Assembly: GCA_020886235.1 (NCBI GenBank)
Contig: AP025250.1
Span: 1 to 64,000 of the forward strand
Direction: 5' to 3'
Origin: Candidatus Dependentiae bacterium Noda2021
Lineage (GTDB): Bacteria > Babelota > Babeliae > Babelales > Vermiphilaceae
Length of the DNA stretch: 64,000 nucleotides
Shown here: positions 11,059 to 19,512 of the stretch, piece after piece
Layout: each line of letters opens with the position of its first letter
How positions within the stretch are numbered: position 1 is the stretch's first letter
Position numbers and translations under genes: made by a program
Notes under the pieces: model-generated
Seen by the model: only the letters and a program-made list of their open reading frames with translations
Databases searched by the model: none
What the model was told of the DNA's origin: nothing

Positions 11059-14000
11059 TGTTGGGCAACCAACATGCCGCACAAGCTGTCGCCCAGGAAT
11101 TGCTCTTTAATGACCCGTTAATTACCGCGTTACATGCAAGCCAGCTGCCCGAAGGCAAAGATAAAAATGAATGCATCAAATATTCTTTGAGTAACAAGCA
11201 ATCATTGGCGGCCATCATGGCCGGTGATAAAGCCTGTCTTGAAAAAAAGTTTCAAGCTGCATGTGATTATTACCAGCAGGCTGCAGAGTTTATGGATGCT
11301 GAGAAAAACAGTACGCTCAAACAATGGTATCAAGACGTGCTTTCAACACGTGCTGCGATGCTCACCTATCACGCAGGTGATAGCGAGAATGCCATTCAAA
11401 AATTAAAAGCACTGTATACAAGCTCTGGTTTTGACACCATAAAAAATGACATACGCTATTGTTTTGATTCCATGGTAAGGCATGATATGCACATCAGGGG
11501 ATTAAAAGGGTTTACTCAATGCGCCGATTTAAACCAATCTTCAGATCGCTTACGATGTATTGAATACCTCAAATGTTGTATGAAAAAAATCATATCAGAT
11601 GATCAAAGATTGCTACTGGCTGAGATTGCACCCGCAGTCAAAACTATTATGTCAACCGAGATAGCGCCGGCTGAGCGAGAAGTATTAATACGATACTATG
11701 ATGCGATTAAGTCAAGCTATGATCCTAAAGAATGCGCTCAGCAATTGTATACTTTGCTGAGTCTGGATGACACTCATGATGCAGCCACTTTCATTAAAAA
11801 GATGGAGGCGCTTTTTGTAGGGTACAAAGAAAGTCCTGATTTTTTTACCCGCTGCTGTAGACTCATTACCCAAGGGATTAGCGGAGAACAACCCCTTTCA
11901 AAAAACCAAAAGAAAATTCTTAATGGATATTTACATCAGTTGATCCAAGAACCACTCTTTGGGGTATGGATGGAAGATTATTCTCACAAGAAAATATGGG
12001 AGGATTTATATAACAAAGTCAACCAAACATCAGCTCAAGATTTTACTGCAGCCCCGATTTTCAACCTAAGCGCTTTACCGCTTGAAGATCGCATAAAAGA
12101 AATAATTAAAGGGGATGCCTGTAATAGAAATCGCTTTGATGATGAGATTATGCAGCATCTACGGACTTTGTTAAAAAGTGCCGATAAAATGCAGCAAGAA
12201 AAAGGACTTGAAATACTCTTTTTATTATCAGGACATGAGGCATGGCTGAGTGATAGCAACATGCAAGAAATACATGCCATGCTGAGTGCTATTAGATTCA
12301 ATCACAAAAGCCGTCAGCCATACATAGATTACTTTATATTTTGTATGGAAAGCCTGATAACGTTACGCGACACTCCACGATTTACTGAGTCTTTTAATAA
12401 CCTATGTACCGATCTTATTGCATTAGCATCTAACAAGCGCGAGCAAAATAAAAAAAATAACCATATCAAATGTTATTACGAAAAATTTATTGGTGATCTT
12501 CACTACATGATTGCCATTAATTCAAACAAGATGTTTCTTGATAAAAAGCACATTGCAATTCAAACAGGTCAAGTAATAACCCCCGATGATATTAATCTTA
12601 AAAATCAGCATGAAAATTGTATGCTGGCCGCATGTTGTGCCTATGACTTGATAGAAAAAGAAGTTCAAGATGTAGTAGTGTGGCAAGAGGCGTTGATTAG
12701 AAAAGCAGAAATTGCTATGCATTATCCTGAGATTTTTATTAAGTGTACCGGTAAAACTCCCTTTAAATCAGCAAAAGATGCACTAGAAAAATATTTAAAA
12801 GACAAGCCACATAGCCTGAATGCTCGTTTTTTGCTCGCTAGTTTATTTGCCGATGGCATTGAAATGGAAATTAAGGGAAATCTACAACCTGTTGGCAAAG
12901 ACCTGGGGCGTGCAATTCAAGAGCTTACCACTCTGAGATCACTCAAGTCTGGGTATATTAAACTTGCCGAATGCCTCAAAAAGCAAAAAAAAGACAGTGA
13001 GGTGCATGCATGTTATCAAGAAGGTATCAAAGAAACAAAGCAACCGGTATTGTATCTTGAATATGCGCGCTATCTTATTGAAAAAGGTGACTATCAACAG
13101 GCTATTAATACCTTAACTGGATTAGATATGTTGAGTCTTGAAAGCGATGAGGTAAGTAAAAAAAACGTATATCGCCTCATGTGTTTTTTTAAACAAAAAG
13201 AAACTGATCTTACGCTCTTAGTTGAGTTGCTAAAAAATATTCAGCCCTCAAGTTATCAGCTGAGCACTCTTCATTTTGTGTATAAACACTTAAAAAATAT
13301 TGAGAACGAGTACCTTGCTGATCTGCATGACCGCCTTGTGAACCACCAAGAACAATCGGCAGACAATGTGGCAGCCCTAGCAAGTCTAGGCGTTTTTAAT
13401 ATCAAATTATCGTTTTGCGAGGAACAAGAGAGTAAAGCATATGAGCAATATTTAAAAGGGTTAAAGTTACTTGAAAAGGCGGCAAAGCGTTCATCCTTGA
13501 TGGCTGTTGAAATGTTAGCAAAAGACCCCATCTATTCTAAAAACCGCGGATTGCGCGAGGGTTTAATTACCTGCTTTGGACAAGAGTTATTGCAAGCGCC
13601 GGTATCACACGCAGCAGAAAAAAGGAAAATGCTTTTTCCTTTTAAAGATAATTTGAGTGCACAAGCCTACTTATTACTATATGATTTTACCGTTAAAAAT
13701 AATGAGCTCGATAAAGCGTTAATCAACTCAGGCTGTTTATTTATGGATAACGGCGAAGAATATATCTATGAGGCTGATACTATTGACATGGAGCTCGTGA
13801 CGTTAATAAATAATGCATTTCAACTTACTGAGCCTGATCACATGCCAGCTGAAATCTTAAAGCAGTTATTGCCCGTGCGGACTGAAGTTAAAGGCAGTAA
13901 GGTAGCGCAAATTTCCATAAAAGCAGCTGATCAACTGGGTCGATATGGTATTTATACCTTTTTGACGAGAATCAATCTTGCTGCTGCAAAACATACGCAT

Positions 14001-15410
14001 CAGGATATTATGAAAGAAACTCAGGTCGATCTTGATGATACTATCAAAAAAAGGCAGATGTATCTTGATCGCGCATTTGATAGTCTGCTTGACCTTGCTT
14101 TAATGACAACTCATATTCAACCAAAAAATCATGTCTATCGTATTCTTTATTTTATTGAGACCATGTCTGCAATAAGTAATTCTATGGAAGAACATTCGGG
14201 CGTAAAATATTATGAAGATATTGCTGGATTATTGTGCAATTCTAAAGATTTGCATGAACGATGTTGGTCAGAGCTAGCCTTTCTTGCAGGTAACAAAATG
14301 CTTGAATGCTCAATTAAAGATAAAGATCCTGTACAACAAGCAATTGCTATTGATTATCTTGAGATTGCAGCTCGCAATAATCATGATCGTGCATTAGACG
14401 CTCTTATAGAATACAATAGCAAACTAATCGATGGTGCCATTATAAAATTTAACATGATTGAGTCAATTGAGCATCTTCAAGAAATTTCTAAAGGTTTAAA
14501 GTGGCTGAACTTGGGAAAAATTAAAGAAAATAGGATTGCACTCGAAACGCTGTTAAAATATTATACGCGAGCCGTTAATCAAGAAAATAATAAGCCTGAT
14601 AATCAAAAACAACTTGATAAAATAAAAAGGTATAGCAAACAACTTAAGGACGTGTGCGCAATTGCAGGTCCGCTTTTAACTGATTATATTATTATCAAAG
14701 ATTTGGACGGCTCAAAAAATTATGAAGTGTTGTACGACTTGGAAACACATGCGCTTATGCCGCCTACCCTGAAAATAAAGCAAAATATGTTGTTAGATAT
14801 GTTAACTGATAAAAATGTAAAGATTACTATGAAATATATGATACTTCTAGCATTCCTGATGTCGTCCGTAAATTATCTGCATGCGGTAAAATTATTGCCA
14901 GCTGATACACCCTTAAAAGCCGCAAAGCTACTGGGTGAAGAACGAGAAAATCATGATACTTTTGAACAAAATTCAGGCGCACTCGATTTTATAAAACGTC
15001 ATAGTGCAAAATTAATTATTTCTTTTGGGCTTCCCATTGCCGTTGATCTTATTAGAAACTATGTGTTTTTGAATGCTGAGCAACGAGCAATGATCTATGA
15101 GCAACAAAAACAAGCAATTGCCATTAATGCTATGAACTTAGAAAATAAAGATGTGATGCGCCAATCGCATCAACAGGTATTAGAGCAACAGCGTCAGCAA
15201 CTGAGAAAAAATAGACTCATATTAAAAGATGCAGAGCTTAAGCACTTTTATGAAAAAAAATTAGCTATAGAAGAAGCTATTGCTCATGCACCCAAAGAAG
15301 AAAAAAAGAGGCTTGAAGAAATGTATGCGGAATTTTGTGCAAAACAAGCGCGAGCACTCATGGGCAAAGACAGTTATAAAGATGCTGCAGCATTTACGGT
15401 AAAATTGTAA
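11040..15410 (+). CDS. Giant exported TPR/Sel1-like protein, main fragment
   Basis: About 1456 residues of nearly all-helical protein. TPR-like pairs are scattered through it, for example LYLEYARYLIEKGDYQQAINTL near residue 680 and the Sel1-like segments DYLEIAARNNHDRALDALIE. Near the end there is a hydrophobic stretch (LIISFGLPIAVDLIRNYVF) followed by a Gln/Lys/Glu-rich coiled-coil-like tail. The first ATG here has no proper ribosome site and lies within the upstream fragment, so translation most likely enters from 10807 after repair of a -1 shift. Such solenoids bind proteins. With a signal peptide it may sit in the envelope, anchored by the late hydrophobic segment. Function unknown. Confidence 0.75.
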   Translation: MWLCNMMLGNQHAAQAVAQELLFNDPLITALHASQLPEGKDKNECIKYSLSNKQSLAAIMAGDKACLEKKFQAACDYYQQAAEFMDAEKNSTLKQWYQDVLSTRAAMLTYHAGDSENAIQKLKALYTSSGFDTIKNDIRYCFDSMVRHDMHIRGLKGFTQCADLNQSSDRLRCIEYLKCCMKKIISDDQRLLLAEIAPAVKTIMSTEIAPAEREVLIRYYDAIKSSYDPKECAQQLYTLLSLDDTHDAATFIKKMEALFVGYKESPDFFTRCCRLITQGISGEQPLSKNQKKILNGYLHQLIQEPLFGVWMEDYSHKKIWEDLYNKVNQTSAQDFTAAPIFNLSALPLEDRIKEIIKGDACNRNRFDDEIMQHLRTLLKSADKMQQEKGLEILFLLSGHEAWLSDSNMQEIHAMLSAIRFNHKSRQPYIDYFIFCMESLITLRDTPRFTESFNNLCTDLIALASNKREQNKKNNHIKCYYEKFIGDLHYMIAINSNKMFLDKKHIAIQTGQVITPDDINLKNQHENCMLAACCAYDLIEKEVQDVVVWQEALIRKAEIAMHYPEIFIKCTGKTPFKSAKDALEKYLKDKPHSLNARFLLASLFADGIEMEIKGNLQPVGKDLGRAIQELTTLRSLKSGYIKLAECLKKQKKDSEVHACYQEGIKETKQPVLYLEYARYLIEKGDYQQAINTLTGLDMLSLESDEVSKKNVYRLMCFFKQKETDLTLLVELLKNIQPSSYQLSTLHFVYKHLKNIENEYLADLHDRLVNHQEQSADNVAALASLGVFNIKLSFCEEQESKAYEQYLKGLKLLEKAAKRSSLMAVEMLAKDPIYSKNRGLREGLITCFGQELLQAPVSHAAEKRKMLFPFKDNLSAQAYLLLYDFTVKNNELDKALINSGCLFMDNGEEYIYEADTIDMELVTLINNAFQLTEPDHMPAEILKQLLPVRTEVKGSKVAQISIKAADQLGRYGIYTFLTRINLAAAKHTHQDIMKETQVDLDDTIKKRQMYLDRAFDSLLDLALMTTHIQPKNHVYRILYFIETMSAISNSMEEHSGVKYYEDIAGLLCNSKDLHERCWSELAFLAGNKMLECSIKDKDPVQQAIAIDYLEIAARNNHDRALDALIEYNSKLIDGAIIKFNMIESIEHLQEISKGLKWLNLGKIKENRIALETLLKYYTRAVNQENNKPDNQKQLDKIKRYSKQLKDVCAIAGPLLTDYIIIKDLDGSKNYEVLYDLETHALMPPTLKIKQNMLLDMLTDKNVKITMKYMILLAFLMSSVNYLHAVKLLPADTPLKAAKLLGEERENHDTFEQNSGALDFIKRHSAKLIISFGLPIAVDLIRNYVFLNAEQRAMIYEQQKQAIAINAMNLENKDVMRQSHQQVLEQQRQQLRKNRLILKDAELKHFYEKKLAIEEAIAHAPKEEKKRLEEMYAEFCAKQARALMGKDSYKDAAAFTVKL

Positions 15411-15413
15411 AAT

Positions 15414-15445
15414 AAAAAAGGCACCGTTTCTGGGTGCCTTTTTTA
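15414..15445. terminator. Strong rho-independent terminator, bidirectional
   Basis: The stem AAAAAAGGCACC with GGGTGCCTTTTTT encloses a loop of about six bases (GTTTCT) and sits between the stop of the TPR gene and the stop of the convergent gene. A and T tracts flank both sides, so it can serve both. Confidence 0.85.
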
Positions 15446-15450
15446 TTGTT

Positions 15451-15948
15451 TTATTTTGGTTCTATCATATTTAATGCAAGACTGCGTGTTACCAGCCATG
15501 CAAGAGCGAATCTATTGATCATGCCCAAGTCACGTGTGCCTTTAGGATCGGTTAAAAAGCCGCGTACTAATGGTATTTCGCGTGCGATGTTTTCTACTGT
15601 TTCTGAAGTTGCAAATAGAGTGGCTGCAGTTAATGCACCAATTTTTGCAAGGTTGCGCCATGCAACAACGGCGGTTTTTTCACCATCTTCTTTAAAGAAC
15701 AAATGTTCAATTACGGTACCCATTAAAACCATGCCGCCCGATTTAACTAAACGCATTTTTAAATCAGGATTTTTATTGAGTTGTTCATATTCTGAGTTAA
15801 GTTTGTCAGCGTAATTACCGCCCGCTGCCACGGCACCCAAAACGGTAACACCGCCCACAGCCTTCAATGTTTTTAATGTTTCATCATTTAGTGCGCGCGC
15901 TGGAGCGTAACTAATGAGTAGTGCCAGAACAAGTAATGTTTTTTTCAT
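15451..15948 (-). CDS. Small exported or membrane protein, unknown function
   Basis: A 165-residue protein with AGGAAA before its ATG and a signal peptide (MKKTLLVLALLISYAPARA). Two further hydrophobic stretches (about residues 28-45, VGGVTVLGAVAAGGNYA, and 97-115, LAKIGALTAATLFATSETV) could be membrane segments or amphipathic helices. The C-terminal segment is also apolar (INRFALAWLVTRSLALNMI). No family recognised. It shares a terminator with the convergent TPR gene. Confidence 0.7.
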   Translation of the reverse strand: MKKTLLVLALLISYAPARALNDETLKTLKAVGGVTVLGAVAAGGNYADKLNSEYEQLNKNPDLKMRLVKSGGMVLMGTVIEHLFFKEDGEKTAVVAWRNLAKIGALTAATLFATSETVENIAREIPLVRGFLTDPKGTRDLGMINRFALAWLVTRSLALNMIEPK

Positions 15949-16052
15949 TATAAATTTCCTATCGTAAGAGCGTTAAACTTGTCTGTAACATAAATATTTT
16001 TTTACTCTGGGTCAAATACGTTTTGAAAATTTACCTATAGGTTTAAAACACG

Positions 16053-16076
16053 AAAGGCGCACGTTAATGCGCCTTT
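16053..16076 (-). terminator. Terminator downstream of lon
   Basis: A perfect 9-base-pair stem (AAAGGCGCA with TGCGCCTTT) with a 6-base loop lies 24 bases beyond the lon stop, followed on the minus strand by TTTCGTGTTTT. Its A-rich left arm may also serve the opposite direction. Confidence 0.7.
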
Positions 16077-16099
16077 GCGAGTGTAAACAAAATTAACGG

Positions 16100-16660
16100 T
16101 TAATGAACTTGTAGCTTTTGCTCTTGAGGCAATAACACTTGATCAATAACTTCACTTGCGTGGTGAACCCAAATAATATCTATGTCTTTGATGATATCTT
16201 CTATGCCAATAAGGTCGTGTCTGTTTCTATATGGCATAATAATGTGTGACACGTGGTTGCGCTTAGCTGCCAATATTTTTTCTTTTACTCCACCAATCGG
16301 CATAACTTCACCGCGGAGATTTAGCTCACCAGTCATTGCATAATGAGAGTTGATTGGTCGCTGAGTAAACACCGATAATATTGAGGTAAGCATAGTAATA
16401 CCGGCTGACGGACCGTCTTTTGGTATTGCACCAGCAGGAACGTGAATATGAAGATCATACTGGGTAAATAAACGGTGATCTATATCAAAATCTTTGGCAT
16501 GTGCGCGAGCATAACTGAGTGCTGCTTGGGCAGATTCCTTCATAACGTTGCCAAGCTGCCCTGTTAAGATTAATTTACCTTTACCAGGCATTAATACTGC
16601 TTCAATTTTAATAATTTCACCGCCATACGCTGTCCATGCAAGACCATTGGTTATACCCAC
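16100..16660 (-). CDS. lon: Lon protease, proteolytic-domain fragment
   Basis: This frame carries the C-terminal Ser-Lys protease domain: the catalytic Ser in PKDGPSAGIT (S85 of this fragment) and the Lys in GGVKEK (K125). The first ATG of the frame is not a real start. The same frame is open upstream (RRFLEEELVKEDQVG) and continues the family sequence from the ATPase fragment, whose own frame stops at 16687. One extra base near the GGG at 16699-16701 (plus strand) would restore a single protein. Domain residues look intact, so the protease is probably functional if the shift is an error. Confidence 0.85.
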   Translation of the reverse strand: MGITNGLAWTAYGGEIIKIEAVLMPGKGKLILTGQLGNVMKESAQAALSYARAHAKDFDIDHRLFTQYDLHIHVPAGAIPKDGPSAGITMLTSILSVFTQRPINSHYAMTGELNLRGEVMPIGGVKEKILAAKRNHVSHIIMPYRNRHDLIGIEDIIKDIDIIWVHHASEVIDQVLLPQEQKLQVH

Positions 16661-16686
16661 TTGATCTTCTTTTACTAACTCTTCTT

Positions 16687-17967
16687 CTAAGAATCTACGG
16701 GTCCTAAATAGCGATCTAAGTTTTCAGCGCTAAAGATGATTGATTTATTCTCTTCTACAATACTACGAGCGGCCTTGCTGCAGAGCTTTCGAATGATGCG
16801 CTCAAGTTGTCGTACACCCGATTCTTTAGTGTAGTTGCTGATAATGTCACCAACAACTAAGGAATCAATGCACACTTTGTCTTCGGTTAATCCCGAGTCT
16901 GATATTGCTTTTGCAATTAAGTGTCTGCGTGCAATCTCTTGTTTTTCTTCCATTGTGTAACCTGAGAGCTCAATCACTTCCATACGGTCGCGCAATGGAT
17001 CTGAGATAGTTTCTAAGCTGTTTGCAGTCGCAATAAACATAACTTTAGAAATATCAAACGGAATTCCTAAATAGTTATCGTAGAATGTTTTATTTTGGTG
17101 CGGATCGAGCACTTCAAGCATAGCAGCTGATGGATCACCTCTAAAGTCTGAACCAATTTTATCAAGCTCATCAATCATGATAACGGGATTGCATGAACCT
17201 GCTTTGCGAATCGCTTGGATAAATCTGCCGGGCATTGCGCCTACATAGGTGCGGCGATGGCCACGAATTTCCGCTTCATCTTTAACGCCACCTAAAGAAA
17301 TACGAGCATAGGTGCGTCCTAAGCTTTTTGCAATTGATTGTCCCAGAGATGTTTTACCCGTTCCTGGAGGTCCGACAAAACATAAGATCGGTGCAAATCC
17401 ATCTTGTTTGAGTTTGCGTATCGAGATGAAATCTAAAATTCTGTCTTTAATGTCTTTTAACCCATGATGATCTGAATCAAGAACGCATTTTGCATGCTCT
17501 ATGTCAAGGTTGTCGGGAGTATGGATAGTCCATGGTAATCCAAAGATCCATTCTAAATAGTTTCGGATAACTGCTGCTTCCATTGAGTCAGGCGAGGTGC
17601 GCTCTAAGCGATTGATTTGACGCTTCACTTCAATTTTCACTTCGTCAGCAAGTTCTAATTTATCCAGCTTTTCTCGCAATACTTCGATCTCTTCAAGGTC
17701 GTCTTCACCCAATTCTTTTTTGATCGCGCGTAGTTGCTCACGCAAATAGAATTCTTTTTGGGCTTGATTCATTGAGTCGCGAGCGTTGCTGCGTATTTTT
17801 TCATCAATTTCACCACGTTCAATTTCTTTACCTAAGTGATGATAAAGCTCTTCAAGCAGTTGGCTTTGATCTGATAGTTCAAGAAGTTCTTGAGCTTGTT
17901 CTAAATTAAGGGTGAGGTGTGACAAAATAAAGTCGGCAATTTTTTCAGGGTCTTGCATTTTGGACAA
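16687..17967 (-). CDS. lon: Lon protease, central coiled-coil and AAA+ fragment
   Basis: This frame covers the helical middle region (AQKEFYLREQLRAIKKELG, a hallmark of Lon) and the AAA+ ATPase with Walker A (GPPGTGKT), Walker B (VIMIDELDKIG) and sensor regions. ATP hydrolysis here unfolds substrates and feeds the protease. Family sequence already starts upstream of the first ATG in this frame (FSPDFHIILSKMQDPEK), showing that the fragment joins the N-terminal frame around 17989-17992. It ends early at TAG 16687-16689, just after DRYLGPVDS, where the family would continue into the protease domain. Confidence 0.88.
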   Translation of the reverse strand: MSKMQDPEKIADFILSHLTLNLEQAQELLELSDQSQLLEELYHHLGKEIERGEIDEKIRSNARDSMNQAQKEFYLREQLRAIKKELGEDDLEEIEVLREKLDKLELADEVKIEVKRQINRLERTSPDSMEAAVIRNYLEWIFGLPWTIHTPDNLDIEHAKCVLDSDHHGLKDIKDRILDFISIRKLKQDGFAPILCFVGPPGTGKTSLGQSIAKSLGRTYARISLGGVKDEAEIRGHRRTYVGAMPGRFIQAIRKAGSCNPVIMIDELDKIGSDFRGDPSAAMLEVLDPHQNKTFYDNYLGIPFDISKVMFIATANSLETISDPLRDRMEVIELSGYTMEEKQEIARRHLIAKAISDSGLTEDKVCIDSLVVGDIISNYTKESGVRQLERIIRKLCSKAARSIVEENKSIIFSAENLDRYLGPVDS

Positions 17968-18458
17968 GATAATATGAAAATCAGGGCTAAAAGAATTGCC
18001 CCGAGTGCCATTTTTTCTGTGAGCATTTTAATATTTTTTATACGCGCTGCGACGTCTTCTTTGGTGGACGTTTGCATAGGGATGGTACAATCAATAGATG
18101 CTTTGATTCCGTCCTCGTATGCTACTGTTTCTTTAGTGCGTGCTTTGCATATGCCCTGCACTAAAATTTTTATTCCTCCTTCAGGAATTTTGATAAGACG
18201 CATAATAGAAGCAACCGTTCCGACATCATAAAGATCTTTTGTACCAATGGCCTCATGCTGATTTTCTTGTTTACGTGCAGCCAATAGTAATACCATTTTG
18301 TCTTCTTGCAGCGCGCGGTTAACGCCGCGTATTATTTTCTCATCAAGTACCAACAACGGCACAATCATATGAGGAAATACTACGACATCCATGGTCGGAA
18401 TTACCGGGAGCATATTTGGTATGTTTTCCATTGAACTTTGATTCAGATTATTTTTCAT
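17901..18458 (-). CDS. lon: Lon protease, N-terminal substrate-binding fragment
   Basis: The frame starts at ATG 18458 after a strong GGGGGAG site and encodes the LON N-domain (VVFPHMIVPLLV..., then DVGTVASIMRLIKIPEGGIKILVQG), which binds substrates. Homology ends near KMALGAIL. After that the frame reads into non-Lon sequence and stops at 17901. Adding one T to the TTTT run (plus-strand AAAA at 17989-17992) gives GAILFSPDFHIILSK and joins the ATPase part. I see no classical slippery heptamer, so programmed slippage is unlikely. Whole lon would span 16100-18458, the usual size. Confidence 0.85.
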   Translation of the reverse strand: MKNNLNQSSMENIPNMLPVIPTMDVVVFPHMIVPLLVLDEKIIRGVNRALQEDKMVLLLAARKQENQHEAIGTKDLYDVGTVASIMRLIKIPEGGIKILVQGICKARTKETVAYEDGIKASIDCTIPMQTSTKEDVAARIKNIKMLTEKMALGAILLALIFILSCPKCKTLKKLPTLFCHTSPLI

Positions 18459-18746
18459 TACACTCCCCCTTAAATTGCGAATCGTAAAATTTTTTTGTTA
18501 TTTTAACCCTACGATTGATTCATTACCCTAGTACTAATTGTAAGAGAGGGTCTTTTTATAAGACAATATTTATCGATAAATACGGGAAAAATTGTTTTTC
18601 AAAAGGAATTATTTTGTAACTACATAACCTATTTGAGTAAGTATTATGGGCAAAAATTCCACCCGCAGGCTCTATACAGATTCAAACATCTTCACTACTC
18701 TTGATTGAAGACCTGACTTATAATTTTTTTATACAAAGGTGCGCCT

Positions 18747-19415
18747 GTGATTGCTGTTGCAAATCTTGTCAAAACATTTGATCAAGCAAATCAAACACTG
18801 ACCGTTCTTAATGGTATTTCCGCAGAATTTCACAAGGGAAAATCATATGCAATTATTGGGCCATCAGGATCGGGTAAATCAACATTGCTTCACATGCTTG
18901 TTGGGATTGAGAGTCCTACGAGCGGGTCTGTGCTTTTTAATAATCAGGTCGTTAATTCGTTTACTCAGCGTCAGCATGAAGAATTTTTAAATAAGTATAT
19001 CGGTCTTGTTTTTCAAGCTTCGTATTTAATTCAAGAGCTTACCGTTCTTGAAAATGTAATGGTCAAAGGACTTATCAAGCCGCAGTCTTTACATCTTATC
19101 GATGATGCAATGAATTTATTGCGTGAAGTTGGTATTGCAGAAAAAGCTGATCAGTTGCCCGCACGCTTGTCTGGTGGTCAGCAACAGCGCGTGGCATTAG
19201 CACGGGCACTTTTTAACAAACCATTATTTTTGCTTGGGGATGAAATTACGGGAAATCTTGATTTCCAACTGGCCACGAAGATACTGGATTTGCTTATCCA
19301 CGCTCAGAGGACCTGGAATATGGGATTAATCATTACTACTCATGATGATTATGTTGCTGATCGCATGGATCACGTCTTTGAGTTAAAACAGGGTACGCTC
19401 AATAAAATTAGATAA
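18747..19415 (+). CDS. LolD/MacB-type ABC transporter ATPase
   Basis: A 222-residue ATP-binding protein from a GTG start with AAAGGTG upstream. It has Walker A (GPSGSGKST), Q-loop (VFQASYLIQELTVLENV), signature (LSGGQQQRVALARAL), Walker B (LFLLGDE) and H-loop (TTHDD). Length and the TGNLD motif place it with LolD, which powers lipoprotein release to the outer membrane, and with MacB/FtsE relatives. The usual DEPTGNLD reads DEITGNLD here. No permease (LolC/E) is adjacent; murJ follows 97 bases later on the same strand. It may work with a permease encoded elsewhere. Confidence 0.85.
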   Translation: MIAVANLVKTFDQANQTLTVLNGISAEFHKGKSYAIIGPSGSGKSTLLHMLVGIESPTSGSVLFNNQVVNSFTQRQHEEFLNKYIGLVFQASYLIQELTVLENVMVKGLIKPQSLHLIDDAMNLLREVGIAEKADQLPARLSGGQQQRVALARALFNKPLFLLGDEITGNLDFQLATKILDLLIHAQRTWNMGLIITTHDDYVADRMDHVFELKQGTLNKIR

Positions 19416-19512
19416 CGCTCACACTTTTGCCACATGTTTTTCTCCCGTAAATTCTTTTTTTACTTTATACTCAAACTACAATTAACCTAAAACTTAAACA
19501 TGTGGGTTAGCT

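Noticed and set aside
15434-15814. 126-codon plus-strand open frame
   Set aside because: Overlaps the better supported minus-strand gene, which has a signal peptide and ribosome site; this one starts inside the terminator region.
17989-17992. Programmed -1 frameshift in lon
   Set aside because: No X-XXY-YYZ slippery heptamer and no obvious following hairpin; a missing base in the run is simpler.
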